Shown one piece after another: positions 1-11,818 of a stretch of DNA of 64,000 bases. The stretch is from Selaginella moellendorffii (lineage: Eukaryota > Streptophyta > Lycopodiopsida > Selaginellales > Selaginellaceae). The notes below the pieces were generated by a model that had not been told where the DNA came from, ran no database searches, and was given only the letters and a program-made list of their open reading frames with translations. The translations under genes and the position numbers were made by a program. The DNA lies in the NCBI RefSeq assembly GCF_000143415.4, contig NW_003314271.1, forward strand, positions 2,347,185 to 2,411,184, written 5' to 3'. Within the stretch, counting starts at the first letter, position 1; each line of letters starts with the position of its first letter.

Positions 1-697
1 GGGGGGGGGGGGGGGTTGTAGGGGGTTCCAAAAGTATAGTAGGGATAGTGAAGTTTAAAAACCAGTCTTTAAAGAACTCTCCAATGGTGCTTCCAAGGAG
101 TGAGCATGGACTTGGGTGGTGCCGAAGGGGCCACCCTAGGAAATGCTTAAGAGCAGCTCCCACTCCTAGAAGGGAAATCGACTGCAGTGCTCCTAACTCA
201 TATGGAGTGGTGCCTCACTTGAGTACTATGCGGCTCATTGGTCCTCGCCCTACCTAAGGGCTTGGGCCTTCCCTTCGGGATGGAAGTGGGGGAGTAGGGG
301 TACCCATACCGGGCTGTTAGGCCACAGTGTTTCCCCCTGCATCCCGAAGCAAGTGTTGCACCCAAGGCTTGGGATTTAGAGGTTCTATAATCAAGTCTTA
401 TGGTACCAAGGGATGTTAGGAATTTAAAGGCTTGGTGTGCTTGGTTGCTTGTGCCTGTGGGGAGTGTGGCCAAACCTTAAGTCCAATGTAACCCGGGGAA
501 GGGGATTGGGAGAGATTTGGGAATTTGTGGATGGATGGCTAACGCTCCATTGTTCGTGTAATGAGTAGCTGAAACCAAGTAGTAATTGGTACCATAGGCA
601 AGAACCTTGGCAAGGGAACTTAGCTAAGTCCAAGGAGGTGTCGGTCGGATAAATGAAGTAAGCAGGCAAATTAGAAAGGAAAAATTTATGGCTTTCA
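1..697 (+). repeat. Partial 5' LTR of gypsy element A
   Basis: The window opens inside an LTR. The stretch matches the minus-strand reading of the element C LTRs (poly-G tract, then a ggttccaaaagtatagtaggg block, then a long shared tail). It ends with TCA at 697, and the next bases, atttggtatgagagc, resemble a primer-binding site complementary to initiator tRNA-Met. The left part of the LTR lies outside the window. Confidence 0.75.
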
Positions 698-756
698 ATT
701 TGGTATGAGAGCTTTTTCCTCAGTTCTAGTGAAGGATAGAGGTGGATTGCTGGGAG

Positions 757-2397
757 ATGGCAAAGGTAGGGCGTAAACAAACTATGGTGGAGATGGAACC
801 TCTTCCAGAGCTGGAGCCTTTGGTTGAACAAGAGGCTATGGATGAGAAATCCTTGCAGGAGGAGGACTCTAGTAAGGAAACTTCCAAACAGGAGTCTGGT
901 GGTGAGGTTCAGTCGTCCAAGGCTCGATTGGACGTTCTAGAAGGACAATTGGCACAGACTAATGCCCTGTTGGAGATTCTCGTACGCAAGTTAAAGTGCG
1001 ATGAGAAGCGGAAGAAAAAGTGAAAGACTATGGATACTGGTAGTGTAGAAGGTGCAGACCTTTCGGTAGGGACTGAGGCAAAACCAAACAAGGTTGAACA
1101 GACCGAAGTGGAATTAATCCCTCAAGCAGTTCCCAAGTACAAACCAAAGCACCCACTGGTTTTCAAGGGAGTGAATGACTATAAGGTGGTGGAAGATTGG
1201 TTTTACGATATAGAGGACTACTTCCAAGCGTTGTAGTTATCAAGTTCAGAGAGGGTCCCATGTGCAAAACCATACTTGGCAAATAATGCCAAGTCTTGGT
1301 GGAGAATGACAGAGACCAATGAAGGACCGGTGGCCACTTGGGAAATGATGAAGGTGAGGATCTGTGCAACTTATGTTCCTTCGAATGCTACTCTGCACTT
1401 AAGGGATGAGCTAAGTAGGTTGAAGCAGACCACAACCATTCAAGAGTATATGAATGGGTTTATGGCAAAAAGGATATTTGTCACGGATATGGGTGATATG
1501 GATGCGTTCCATGCCTTCATATCAGGCTTGCAAACCTGGGCTCACGGCGAGGTGATGCGCTAGAACCCGACCAACTACAAGGAAGTGTTAGATGCGGCTA
1601 TCAAGGTGCATTTCAATGATAACTTGCGAAAGGGGAACACAACGAAGTCGAGATCCACGTTTAGCAGAGGGGCCAAACCAAGGGGAACATATGGCAAAGG
1701 GAAATTCAAGAAGAGTTTCTCTAAGAATGAGTCCTCGAGGTTCTGAAAAAGTAGATCCGGTGGCCAGTGAGCAAGTACATGGGGGAGTTAAATGAAAAGA
1801 GATAAACTCATGGATAAAAAGGTCAAGTAAACTAGTAGTGTGGGAAATAACGTATGCTTCAATTGCGTTGAAGCAGGACACTTTTTGAAGGAATGTCCCC
1901 ACCCGAAGAAGGCCAGAGTCAATATGGCCATTAAGTAAGGTGAAATCTAAATTGAGGTACGTGATCTAGTCCCTAGGTCAAAGTTACTCATTACACGAGC
2001 AGCTTTGGTAGAGAGTCGTTCATGACATTTACTAGCCCTCTGAGGGAAGCTCAAAGGTAACTTTGTTAAAATCTTTATTGACACGGGTGCTTCAGATAAT
2101 TTTGTGGCTGCAAACATAGTCTGAAAAGCCGAACTAATGGTGTAGCGGTTAGGTGAACCAAGGATTATAAAGTTTGTTCAAGGTAGCCAAAGCACCGATG
2201 AGGTACTTTGACAAATGAGAGTCGAAGTAGGGACATGGAAAGTAAACATGAATTTCACCATGTTGGACATGGCGGGATTTGAAGTAATCTTCGGGATGGA
2301 TTGGTTCAATTGGTTCGTAATAGCCCTACATAGACAATGTAGGAATCTTGTGGTACTGGCGAATGCCCGAGGAGAACAATCTAAGGTGGAAGCCTAG
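757..2397 (+). pseudogene. gag-protease region of element A, broken
   Basis: Decayed gag followed by a retroviral-type aspartic protease. Gag is recognised by a capsid-like segment with NAKSWW at about 1288-1305 and by remnants of a CCHC zinc knuckle near 1853-1900. The protease is recognised by the FIDTGAS active-site motif near 2076-2100. Compared with the better preserved copy in element C, stop codons fall where C has CGA, TGG or CAA codons, for example TGA at 1021 and TAG at 1561. The encoded proteins cannot be functional. Confidence 0.8.
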
Positions 2398-2470
2398 GAT
2401 CTAGCTTTTAATTATTGCACATTATACCCTTTCTAAAGAATATAAGGCCAAAGACTCTTGCTTAAACCTG

Positions 2471-4291
2471 GTGTCCATGAGAGGACAACTCAGTAAAAGA
2501 ACCAAGGCAACATTTTTGTGCTTACTCTCAGTAAAGAGTGACAAAAAGATGGGAATAGAAGAAGTACCTTCAGTGATCCAGCAAGTGTTAGACCACTTCC
2601 AAGATACCATGTTAGAGGAGTTACTGACGGGGTTGCCCCCCACACGACCGATAAAACATAAGATTGAGCTGGTCAAGGGTGCTAAGGCAGTGGTTCGTCC
2701 ACCCTATCATTTGAATGAAAGGGAACTTAAGAAGCTCAAGCACCAACTAGAAGAGTTAGTGGACAAAAGGTATGTTAGGTTGAGCAAGTCACTGTATGGG
2801 GTGCTAGTGTTATTTGTGAAAACAAAAGATAGATCTATACGCATATACATAGACTACTGGTTGTTCAAAAAGTATACAAAGAAGAACAAATACCCTTTGC
2901 CAAGGATTGAGGACGTATTAGATAGGTTGGGAAAGGCAAAATACTTCTTGAGGATTGACCTAAGGTTAGGATACTACCAGATCAGGGTAGCAGAGGAAGA
3001 TGTCGAGAAGACAACTTATCGGACAAGGTATAGGAGCTTTGAGTTTTTAGTGATGCCTTTTGAGTTGTGCAATGTGCCGACAACGTTTTCGGCATTAATG
3101 AACCACATCTTTGTACCTTATCTAGATCACTTTGTGGTCGTCTATATTGTCGACATCTTGATCTATAACGAAACACTAGAGGAGCATGCCGAACACTTGA
3201 CGATTGAGAAACTAAGGGAACACAAGCTATATACTAAAGAGAGCAAATGTGACTTTTCTCAATAAGAGGTAAAATTTCTTAGGCATGTGGTGGGCAAGGA
3301 CAGGCTCAAGGTGGACCTTGAGAAGGTCCAAATGATCTAGGAATGGGAGCAACCATTGAATGTACATGAGTTAAGGGCATTCTTGGGGCTATGCAACTTT
3401 TATTGAAAGTTTATCAAACACTATTTGAGAGTAACCTTACCCTTAACGGACCAAACGGGTAAAGGGAAGATGGTATGGACAGCGGAATGGAAGATGGCAT
3501 TTGTCCACCTCAAAGGAAAGTTGAGGAAGACTTTCGTATTAACATTACCAAACTTTGGTAAGGATTTTGAAGTAGAAATGGATGCTTCGGATTTTGTGTT
3601 GGGCACAATTTTGAAGCAAGACAACCATTCAATAGTGTTCTTCTCGAAGAAGTTGGACAAGGCTCAGTGAAAGTGGCCTGCCCATGAAAAGGAATTATTT
3701 GCGGTGGTCAAGGCGCTCAAGGAGTGGCGACACTACCTTGGGAGGCACTTCAATGTTTACACAGATAATGTGGCAACGAAACACTTTTTTGTCGCAGCCT
3801 GACCTAAGAGGTAAACAAGGTTGGTGGGCCAATGCTTTGGCTAAGTTTGATTGCAAGATTCAGTATAAACCTGGGAAGAGCAACATCGTGGCAGATTCTC
3901 TAAGTCGAAAGACAAGCTTGAAGTTGGCAATATCTAACATAATAGCATTTTGGGATGATGTGTGGATAGCATATGAGAATGATGGTCTAGCATAAGAAGT
4001 GTTGCTGAGGAACCAAGAGGCGCGAGAAGCTCACCAGAAAGGTGAGTTGCTAACGGAAGTGAAAACAGGTTATGCGGAACGCAATGGACTCATATATTAT
4101 AAACAAACGAGGATGTATGTTCTAGAAGGGGAACTAAGGACGGTAGCTTTAAAAGAGTGTCATGACAGACCTCTTGCGGGACACGGCAGAGTGCCCAAGA
4201 CGATGGGCTTACTCAAGAGGAAGTATCACTGGCCAGATATGGTTAAGGATGTCCAAGATTATTTAAAGATATGTCCAACATGTCAGCAGTC
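2471..4291 (+). pseudogene. pol of element A (RT, RNase H, integrase start), broken
   Basis: Reverse transcriptase is readable from 2471 to 3265, RNase H from about 3425 to 3995, and the integrase zinc-binding region from 3999 to the break at 4291. The RT catalytic motif, normally YIDD, reads YIVD near 3142-3165, so a metal-binding aspartate is lost. In-frame stops occur at about 3263, 3668 and 3993, and there are frameshifts between the blocks. It is a dead relative of the element C pol. Confidence 0.85.
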
Positions 4292-5445
4292 TATCGCGAA
4301 TGTGACTTCGGGTATCGAAAGTTACCTGTCGGCCAATCCTTACGGACACTCTTACCTTACTGCCACGACGGCAGGAGGTCGGTATTGCTGGACCCGTTAT
4401 TAGTCTCTGCCTAAGCTAGTTGAGAAACTGGTCCTCACGTGTGCACTTGACCAGATGGGCATAAGGACAGAATTCCTAAGTGCTATTAGTCAAGCATACT
4501 TGACCTGGTTAGAGAAACTCATTCGTTGACTTGCACTTGCTAGTGTTGGGAACCCTCCCGATATTGAGCTTGGTCCCTCAATATTCGCTAGATGATAGCT
4601 TACCGTGTCTGCCAAACACCCTTGCTATCATGCCCTTTGTGTTAGTCTCATTTCGGTCCCAAATGCTATTTTTGGAAAGTGTCTAGATTTGCTCATTTGG
4701 CATATCTACGGAATGTAGAGATCGGCCCGAACACAATGGTGTTTGTCCCGTGTTCAAATTCACAATCTAAGGACATTCCATATTTAGTAAGTTTTGAGCT
4801 TGTCCCAGAGACTAACTCCTGGTACTAAGGGAGGCTTGGGCTGAAAGCCCAAAGCATGTGTTCCTCAAGGGGGGCGGGGGGCTATGGGGGGTTCCAAATA
4901 TATAGTAGGGAAGTAGGGATAGTGGGTAGGTCGGGCATGGCCGACCAACCTGAGGCATAGTCTAGTTCCCGCTTGCGTGCCTGTCCTTGTTCCACGTCCA
5001 GCTTGGGTCTAAGCCCAAGTTCCATTCCATGCTAGCTGGTGGAGTACCCATGTCCTCGCGTTAGGCCACCGGTATGCTGAAATAGCGCCAGACTTTGTTT
5101 GGCTCCGTTTTGCATGCTGGTCCTAGCATTGGGATGTTGGTTGCTCTAGGACTGTTCCAAGTTGCTCCGGGCTCTTGTCCCTTCGCTCCTTAGGCTGTAT
5201 GCATGGGAGTTGCTCCGTGGACCGGTTCCATCACTCCTTGGCTTCACGCTTGGGAGTTTGGCACCGTTCCTTCGTTCAGTGGCCCAAGGCCCTGAACCTC
5301 AAGTTCCACACCATGTTCCTTTGGACACGTGGCATGTGACATGTGGCATCTGTCACGTGGCACAAAGAGGGTTTAGGTTCTGTTTCGTGGTGTTATCCTA
5401 TAGTAAATCACCATAGAACAAAGGGTCAAAACCACATGCGCTACA
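4292..5445 (+). repeat. 5' LTR of element B
   Basis: About 1154 bp. The first dinucleotide has decayed from TG to TA (the 3' LTR keeps TGTCGCG), and the LTR ends in CTACA. It contains a G-rich tract and a ggttccaaatatatagtaggg block around 4868-4920. Confidence 0.85.
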
Positions 5446-5449
5446 TTTG

Positions 5450-6586
5450 TGTAAACCACAAATTTTTCCTTTCCAATTTGCTAGCTTACCTCGTCCATCC
5501 GACCAACTCTGCCTTGGCTTGTGCTAAGTTCCCTTGCCAAGGTTCCTGCCTATGGTACCAGCTCCTACTTGGTCCTACTTGGTTTCAGCTACTCACTGCA
5601 CGAGCAACGGAGTGTTAGCCATCCATCTACGGATTCCCAAATCTCTTCCAATCCCCCTCCCCGGGTTAGACTGGACTTAAGGTTCGGCTACACTCCCCGC
5701 AGGCACAAGCAGCCAAGCACACCAAGCCTCCAGATTCCTAACACCCTTTGGTACCACAAGGCTTGATCATGGGACCCTTTAAATCCCAAGCCTTGGGTGC
5801 AGCACTTGCTTCGGGACGTCGGGGCGAAACACCGTGGCCTAACGGCCCGGTATGGGTACCTCTACCCCCCCACTTCCATCTCGAAGGGAAGGCCCAAGCC
5901 CCTAGGAAGGGCGAGGACCAATGAGCCACAAGGTACTCAAGTGGGGCACCACTCCACATGAGCCGGGAGCACTGCAGTCGGTTTCCCTTTCGGGAGTGGG
6001 AGCTGCTCTTGAGCCCTTCCCGGGGGGGCCCCTCCGGCCCCACTCAAGCCCATGTTCATTCCCCCCCAAGGCCCCTGGGCCCCAGTTTCAACCCCAAGTC
6101 AGTTTGGAAGCCCCCCGGGAGAGTCCCTTCAAGACGGGTTCCGGGACCCCCCTATCCCTACTAAACTTTTGGAACCCCCTGCAGCCCCCCCCCCCCCCCC
6201 CCCCGGGAGATGCACGCTTTGGGCTTTCACCCCTTGACCCGTATTAATATTTGGACTTAGTCTCTGGCTCGATCTCGGACCCGATTTTGGATCCGACTTC
6301 GGATTCGGTCTCGGACTCGATCTCGGACTCGATCTCGGACCTGATCTCAGACCCGACCTCGAACTCGACCTCGGACTCGGTCTCGGACCCGATTTCGGAT
6401 CTCGGACTCCGTCTCAAACTCGGTCTCGAACTCGGACTCGATTCCGGACTCTATCTCGAACTTGGTCCTAGAGTCGGTCTTGGACTTGATCCTCGACTTG
6501 GTCCCATCCGATGAACTCTTTGTCATTTTGGTCATGCTTTTGGGGTTCCTTTAGCCTACGACACCTCGGTGAGTTGGTTCCTTACA
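5450..6586 (-). repeat. 3' LTR of element C
   Basis: About 1137 bp, TG...CA ends on both strands. It holds a run of about 20 C residues near 6186-6204 and an imperfect CTCGGACTCGAT-type minisatellite at about 6250-6512. It is highly similar to 11819-12978. Confidence 0.9.
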
Positions 6587-6988
6587 ACTCCACCACCCAT
6601 AGAAGAAGTTCGATGCCCACATCGAACGTCTCGTTTTATCCTACGACTTGTTGACCATGTCTCCGGGGGCATCCCCCCACTTAGCGGTGTGCCTAAGTTA
6701 GCCTCCCCGGCCAAGAGCCCATGACAACGGAATATAAGTGTCCCTATACCCCTCACCTCACCACGCCCTAGTATGGGGCGGGACTTGAACCCAGCCTTGC
6801 TTTACTAGGGGGTTGGGACTCGAACCCAACCTCCGTACAATATGTCTACGGATTCGACATCCCTGCGGGGAGTCGGGCGTAGTGCCCTACTCCTGGTCGA
6901 CCTATCCAACCCATGCTAATTAGCTTACCTTCGGCACGCCTTCGGGTCCCAACATATGCCACTTGCTCAACTTTGCAAATTGATATTT
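6587..6988 (-). other. 3' untranslated region of element C with T-arm-like hairpins
   Basis: No coding sequence. Two short inverted repeats, 6778-6794 and 6813-6829, read on the minus strand as a five-base stem around TTCAAGT or TTCGAGT, exactly like the T arm of a tRNA. A purine-rich stretch (minus sense ctatgggtggtggagt) abuts the 3' LTR and is the likely plus-strand priming tract. Confidence 0.6.
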
Positions 6989-9900
6989 TTAATTGAATTT
7001 TGCATAAGTACATAGAGTTCTGCCATGCAGAAATTCCTCCACTAGATCTCGCACGATCGCTAGGTTCCCCTCCGATTCCCATGTTGCTTCGTAGTGTGGA
7101 AATCCTTTCCACTTCACATAGAACTCTCTCACCTCGCGTCGTTGTCGCTTGCTCTTGCGCGCATTGAGGATGGCCTCGACTTCGTATTCCTCTTCCCCTT
7201 GGATAACCTCAGGTAAAGGTCTCACTTGGTCCTTGCGAAGCGGATCCTCAAAGTACAGCTTGAGTAAGTTCACGTGGAACACTAGGTGCATCTTCCCCAT
7301 CTCTCGAGGAAGTCGGAGTCGGTAAGCCACTTTACTGATTCGTGCCTCAATCTCGTAAGGCCCCGCGAACCTGCTTAAGGAACTCAAGATCAATTCATTT
7401 ACAGGAATACATGCATCTTTACCTTTGGGTCAACTTTTGGCTGATCCCACTTGGTAGTCTGAGGTTCTTGGTGTTCAGCCACACCTTCTCCCCAGCTTGG
7501 AACTCTACATCCCGACGCTTCTGGTTCGCGTATTTGGTTTGCCTTTGTTGAGCCCGTTCCAAGGAATCCCTCACTAGATTCCAAATGCTGAGTCTTTCTG
7601 CCGTGAATGCCTCCACTGCGGGCAACTCTCCATGATACTCGACCACGCCGAGTTCCACAGGACCTTCAATAGCTCGCCCATTGATGACTTCCCATGGACT
7701 CACCCCGATACTCGAATGTGGTGAGTTGTTATAACACATTTCCACAAGTCCCAAATGACTTACCCAATCGGTCTGGTCTCCCGAGACATAGCATCGCAAA
7801 TAATCCTCCAGCTGCCTATTCACCCTTTCCGTTTGTCCGTCTGTCAAGAAGTGTTAGTGCCAACAATTTGACTTAATACCCCATACCTGTCTGTGGGTGA
7901 TAGGCTATGCTGAATTTCAACTTGGTGCGATACTATTCCAAAAGAGTCCTCCAGAACCTACTGGTGAAGATCTTATCTCGATCTGAGATAATCTCTTCCG
8001 GTCTTCCCCGCACTCGAACCACTTGTTCGAAGAATAGCTTCGCCACACCTTCCGCATCCACCTCCGTTGTGGTGGGTATGAAATGTGCCATTTTTGAAAA
8101 TCGGTCCACCACCACGAATATCGCATCAAACCCCTCGCTTGGGGGGAGTCCCGTGATGAAGTCCATCGTAAGACATTTCCACGGACGATCTGGAATTGGG
8201 ATGCTTTGCAACAAGCCCCCACTAGCCTTAGTCACGGCTTTTACCTGTTGACATGTTGGACATGTCTTTACATAGTTTTGGACGTCCTTAGCCATATCTG
8301 GCCAATGGTACTTCCTCTTGAGTAAGCCCATCGTCTTGGGCACTCCGCTGTGTCCTGCAAGAGGTCCGTCATGACACTCTTCTAAGGCCACCTTCCTTAG
8401 TTCCCCTTCTGGAACATACACCCTCGTTTGCTTGTAATAGATGAGTCCGTTGCGTTCCGCATAGCCCGTTTTCTCTTCCGTTGGCAGCTCACCTCTCTAG
8501 TGAGCTTCCCGTGCCTCTAGATTCCTTAGCAACACTTCTTGTGCTAGACCATCGTTCTCATATGCTGTCCGCACATCGTCCCAGAAGGTTGCTGTTGCGC
8601 TGGATATTGCCAACCTCAAGCTCGCTTTTCGACTTAGTGCATCCGCCACGATGTTGCTCTTCCCAGGCTTGTACAGAATCTCGCAATCAAACTCGGCCAA
8701 GGCATTGGCCCACCGACCTTGTTTCCCTCTCAGGTCGGGCTGTGACAAGAAGTGTTTCGTTGCCACATTGTCCGTGTAAACCTTGAAGTGTCTCCCAAGG
8801 TAGTGTCGCCACTCCTTGAGCGCCTTGACCACCGCAAACAATTCCTTCTCGTGGGCAGGCCACTTCCGTTGAGCCTTGTCCAACTTCTTCGAGAAGAACG
8901 CTACCGGATGGTTGTCTTGCTTCAAAACTGCGCCCAACGCAAAGTCCGAAGCATCGGTTTCTACCTCAAAGTCCTTACCAAAGTCTGGTAATGCCAATAC
9001 GGGAGCCTTCCTCAGCTTCCCTTTGAGGTGGACGAATGTCGCCTCGCATTCCGCTGTCCACACCATCTTCCCTTTTCTTGTTTGGTCCGTTAAGGGCAAG
9101 GCTACTCTCGAATAGTGTCTGATAAACTTTCGATAGTAGTTGCATAGCCCCAGGAATGCCCTCAACTCATGTATGTTCGATGGTCGCTCCCATTCCTGGA
9201 TCGCTTGGACCTTCTCCGGGTCCACCTTGAGCCCGTCCTGGCCCACCACATGCCCGAGAAACTTTACCTCTTGTTGAGCAAAGTCACATTTGCTCTCTTT
9301 AGCATACAGTTTGTGTTCCCTTAGTTTCTCAAACACCTTCGCCAAGTGTTCGACATGCTCCTCTAGCGTCTCGCTATAGATCAGGATGTCATCGATATAG
9401 ACGACCACGAAGTGATCCAGATAGGGTACAAAGATGTGGTTCATTAGCGCCAAAAACGTTGCCAGCGCATTACATAGCCCGAAGGGCATCACCAGAAACT
9501 CAAAGCTCCCATACCTCGTTCGATAGGTTGTCTTCTCGACATCTTCCTCGGCTACCCTGATCTGGTAGTATCTGACCTTAGGTCAATCCTCGAGAAGTAT
9601 TTTGCCTTTCCCAGCCTATCGAACAGGTCCTCAATCCTTAGCAAAGGGTACTTGTTCTTCTTTGTATACTTGTTGAGCAATCGGTAGTCTATGCACATGC
9701 GCATAGATCCATCTTTCTTTTTCACAAATAACACCGGCGCCCCATACGGCGACTTGCTCAACCTAACATAGCCTTTGTCCACCAACTCCTCTAGTTGGCA
9801 CTTGAGCTCCTTGAGTTCTTTTTCGTTCAAACGATAAGGGGGACGAACCACTACCTCAGCACCCTCGACCAGCTCAATCTTATGTTCTATCGGTCGTGCT

Positions 9901-10034
9901 GGGGGCAAACCCGCCGGTAGCTCCTCCGGCATGGTATCCTGGAATTGGTCCAACACCCGCTGGATCACTAAAGGTACTTCTTCCGTTCCTGTCTTTTTGT
10001 CACTCTTCACCGAGAGTAAGCACAAAAAGGCCAC
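6989..10034 (-). pseudogene. pol of element C: RT, RNase H, integrase, chromodomain (several breaks)
   Basis: In order on the minus strand: reverse transcriptase (10034 to about 9300, catalytic YIDD intact near 9390), RNase H (about 9200-8620), integrase zinc finger (HX..H with CPTCQQ, about 8380-8240) and catalytic core (about 8200-7420), then a chromodomain near 7200-7000 (EYEVEAIL, then FYVKWKG and TWE). RT is frameshifted near 9570, where element A has one extra base. TAG stops occur near 8498 and 7935 where the related copy has CAG or CAA, and there is another break near 7850. It could not be translated as one polyprotein now. The family makes DNA from element RNA and integrates it; the chromodomain guides integration toward particular chromatin. 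Confidence 0.9.
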
Positions 10035-10118
10035 CTTAGTTCCTTTAGTGAGTTGTCCTCTCGTGGAAACCAGGTTTAAGCAGGAATCTTTGGCCTTGCT
10101 TTGCCCTACCTTTAGATC

Positions 10119-11759
10119 TTAGGCCTCCACCCTAGATCTTCTTCCTTGGGCATTTGCTAGTACCACAAGGTTTCTACCTTGTCCATGCAGGGCTACCATG
10201 AATCGATTGAACCAGTCCATTTCGAAGATCACGTTAAATCCCGCCATGTCTAACATGGTGAAATCCATGTCCACCTTCCAAGTCCCCACTTCGACTCTCA
10301 CTTGTCGAAGTACCTCATCGGTGCTTTGGCTACCTTGAACAAACTCTATAGTCCTTGGTTCGCCTAGCCGCTGCACCGTTAGTCCGGCTTGCTGGACTAT
10401 GTCTGCAGCCACAAAATTATCCGAAGCACCCGTGTCAATAAGGATTTTAACAAAGCTACCTCCGAGCTTCCCTCGGAGGGCTAGTAGATGTCGCGAACGA
10501 CTCTCTACCAAAGTTGTTCGTGTAATGAGTAACTTTGAGTTAGGGACTAGATCACATACCTTAGTTTGGACTTCACTCGACTTGATGGCCATATTGGCTC
10601 TGGCCTTCTTCGGGTAGGGACATTCCCTCGAGAAGTGTCCCGCTTCACCGCAGTTGTAGCATACGTTGTTTCCCACGCTGCTATACGACTTGACCTTCTT
10701 ATCCGTGGGTTTGTCTCTTTTCGCTTGACTCCCCCACGTACTCGCTTGCTGGCCACCGGATCTGCCTTTCCGGAACCCCGAGGACTCATTCTTAGAGAAA
10801 CTCTTCTTGAATTTTTGTCTGCTAAACGTTCCCCTTGGTTTAGCCCCTTTGCTAAATGTGGATCCCGACCCCGTCGTGTTCCCCTTTCGCAGGTTATCGT
10901 TGAAATGCACCTTGATGGCCGCATCCAATGCTTCCTTGTAGTTAGTCGGGTTCCACCGCATCACTTCACCGCGAGCCCAGGTTTGCAAACCTGATATGAA
11001 GGCATGGAACGCATCCATATCCCCCATGTCCGTGACAAGTATCCTCTTTGCCATAAACCCATTCACATACTCCTGAATGGTTCTGGTCTGCTTCAGCCTA
11101 CTCAGCTCGTCCCTTAGATGCAGAGTAGCATTCGGAGGAACGTAAGTTGCGCGGATCCTCGCCTTCATCATTTCCCAAGTGGCCACCGATCCTTCGTTGG
11201 CCTCTGTCGTTCTCCACCAAGACTTGGCATTATCTGCCAAGTATGGTTTTGCACATGGGACCTTCTCCGAGCTCGGTAATCGCAACGCTCGGAAGTAGTC
11301 CTCCATATGATAAAACCAATCCTCCACCACCTTATAGTCATTCACTCCCTTGAAGACCGGTGGGGGCTTTGGTTTGTACTTGGGAACTGCCTGAGGGACT
11401 GATTCCACTTCGGTCTATTCGACCTTGTCTGGTTTTGCCTCAGTCCCTGCCGAAGGGTCCGCACCTTCTGCGCTGCCAGCATCCGCAGTCTTTCGCTTTT
11501 TCTTCCGCTTCTCATCACGCTTTAGCTTACATACGAGAGTCTCCAGCAGGGCATTGGTCTGCGCCAATTGTCCTTCTAGAACGTCCAATCAAGCCTTGGA
11601 CAACCCAACCTCACCACCAGACTCCTGTTTGGAAGTTGCCTCACTGGAGTCCTCCTCATGCAAGGATTCCTCATCCATTGCCTCCTGTTCGACCGGAGGC
11701 TCCAGCTCTGGAAGAGGTTCCGTCTCCTCCTGGGTTCGCTTGCGTCCGGCCCTTGCCAT
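10119..11759 (-). pseudogene. gag-protease reading frame of element C
   Basis: Starts at ATG 11759. The frame runs to a TAA at about 10121 and is broken near its start by a TGA near 11590 and a TAG near 11415, both C-to-T changes relative to element A. Beyond that, 429 codons are open. They hold a retrotransposon gag domain (NAKSWW), a basic stretch, a CCHC zinc knuckle (CYNCGEAGHFSREC) and an aspartic protease (LIDTGASDNF). The TAA separates protease from RT, which lies downstream in the same frame. Element A has TAG at the same codon. Confidence 0.85.
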
Positions 11760-11818
11760 CTCCCAGCAATCCGCCTCTATCCTTCGCTAGAACTGAGGAA
11801 GAGGCTCCGATACCAAAT

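Larger units (their letters stand above)
1..4291 (+). mobile_element. Ty3/gypsy element A, left part (decayed)
   Basis: Old plus-strand Ty3/gypsy element: partial LTR, primer-binding site, gag, protease, reverse transcriptase, RNase H and the start of integrase, in that order. It is closely related to element C but carries many stop codons and indels. It breaks inside the integrase zinc-binding region, just after the CPTCQQ motif. The missing continuation is found at 18866, so the element was split by element B. The interrupting element is flanked by AGTC on the left and AGGTC on the right, consistent with a 5-bp target duplication that lost one base. Confidence 0.85.
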
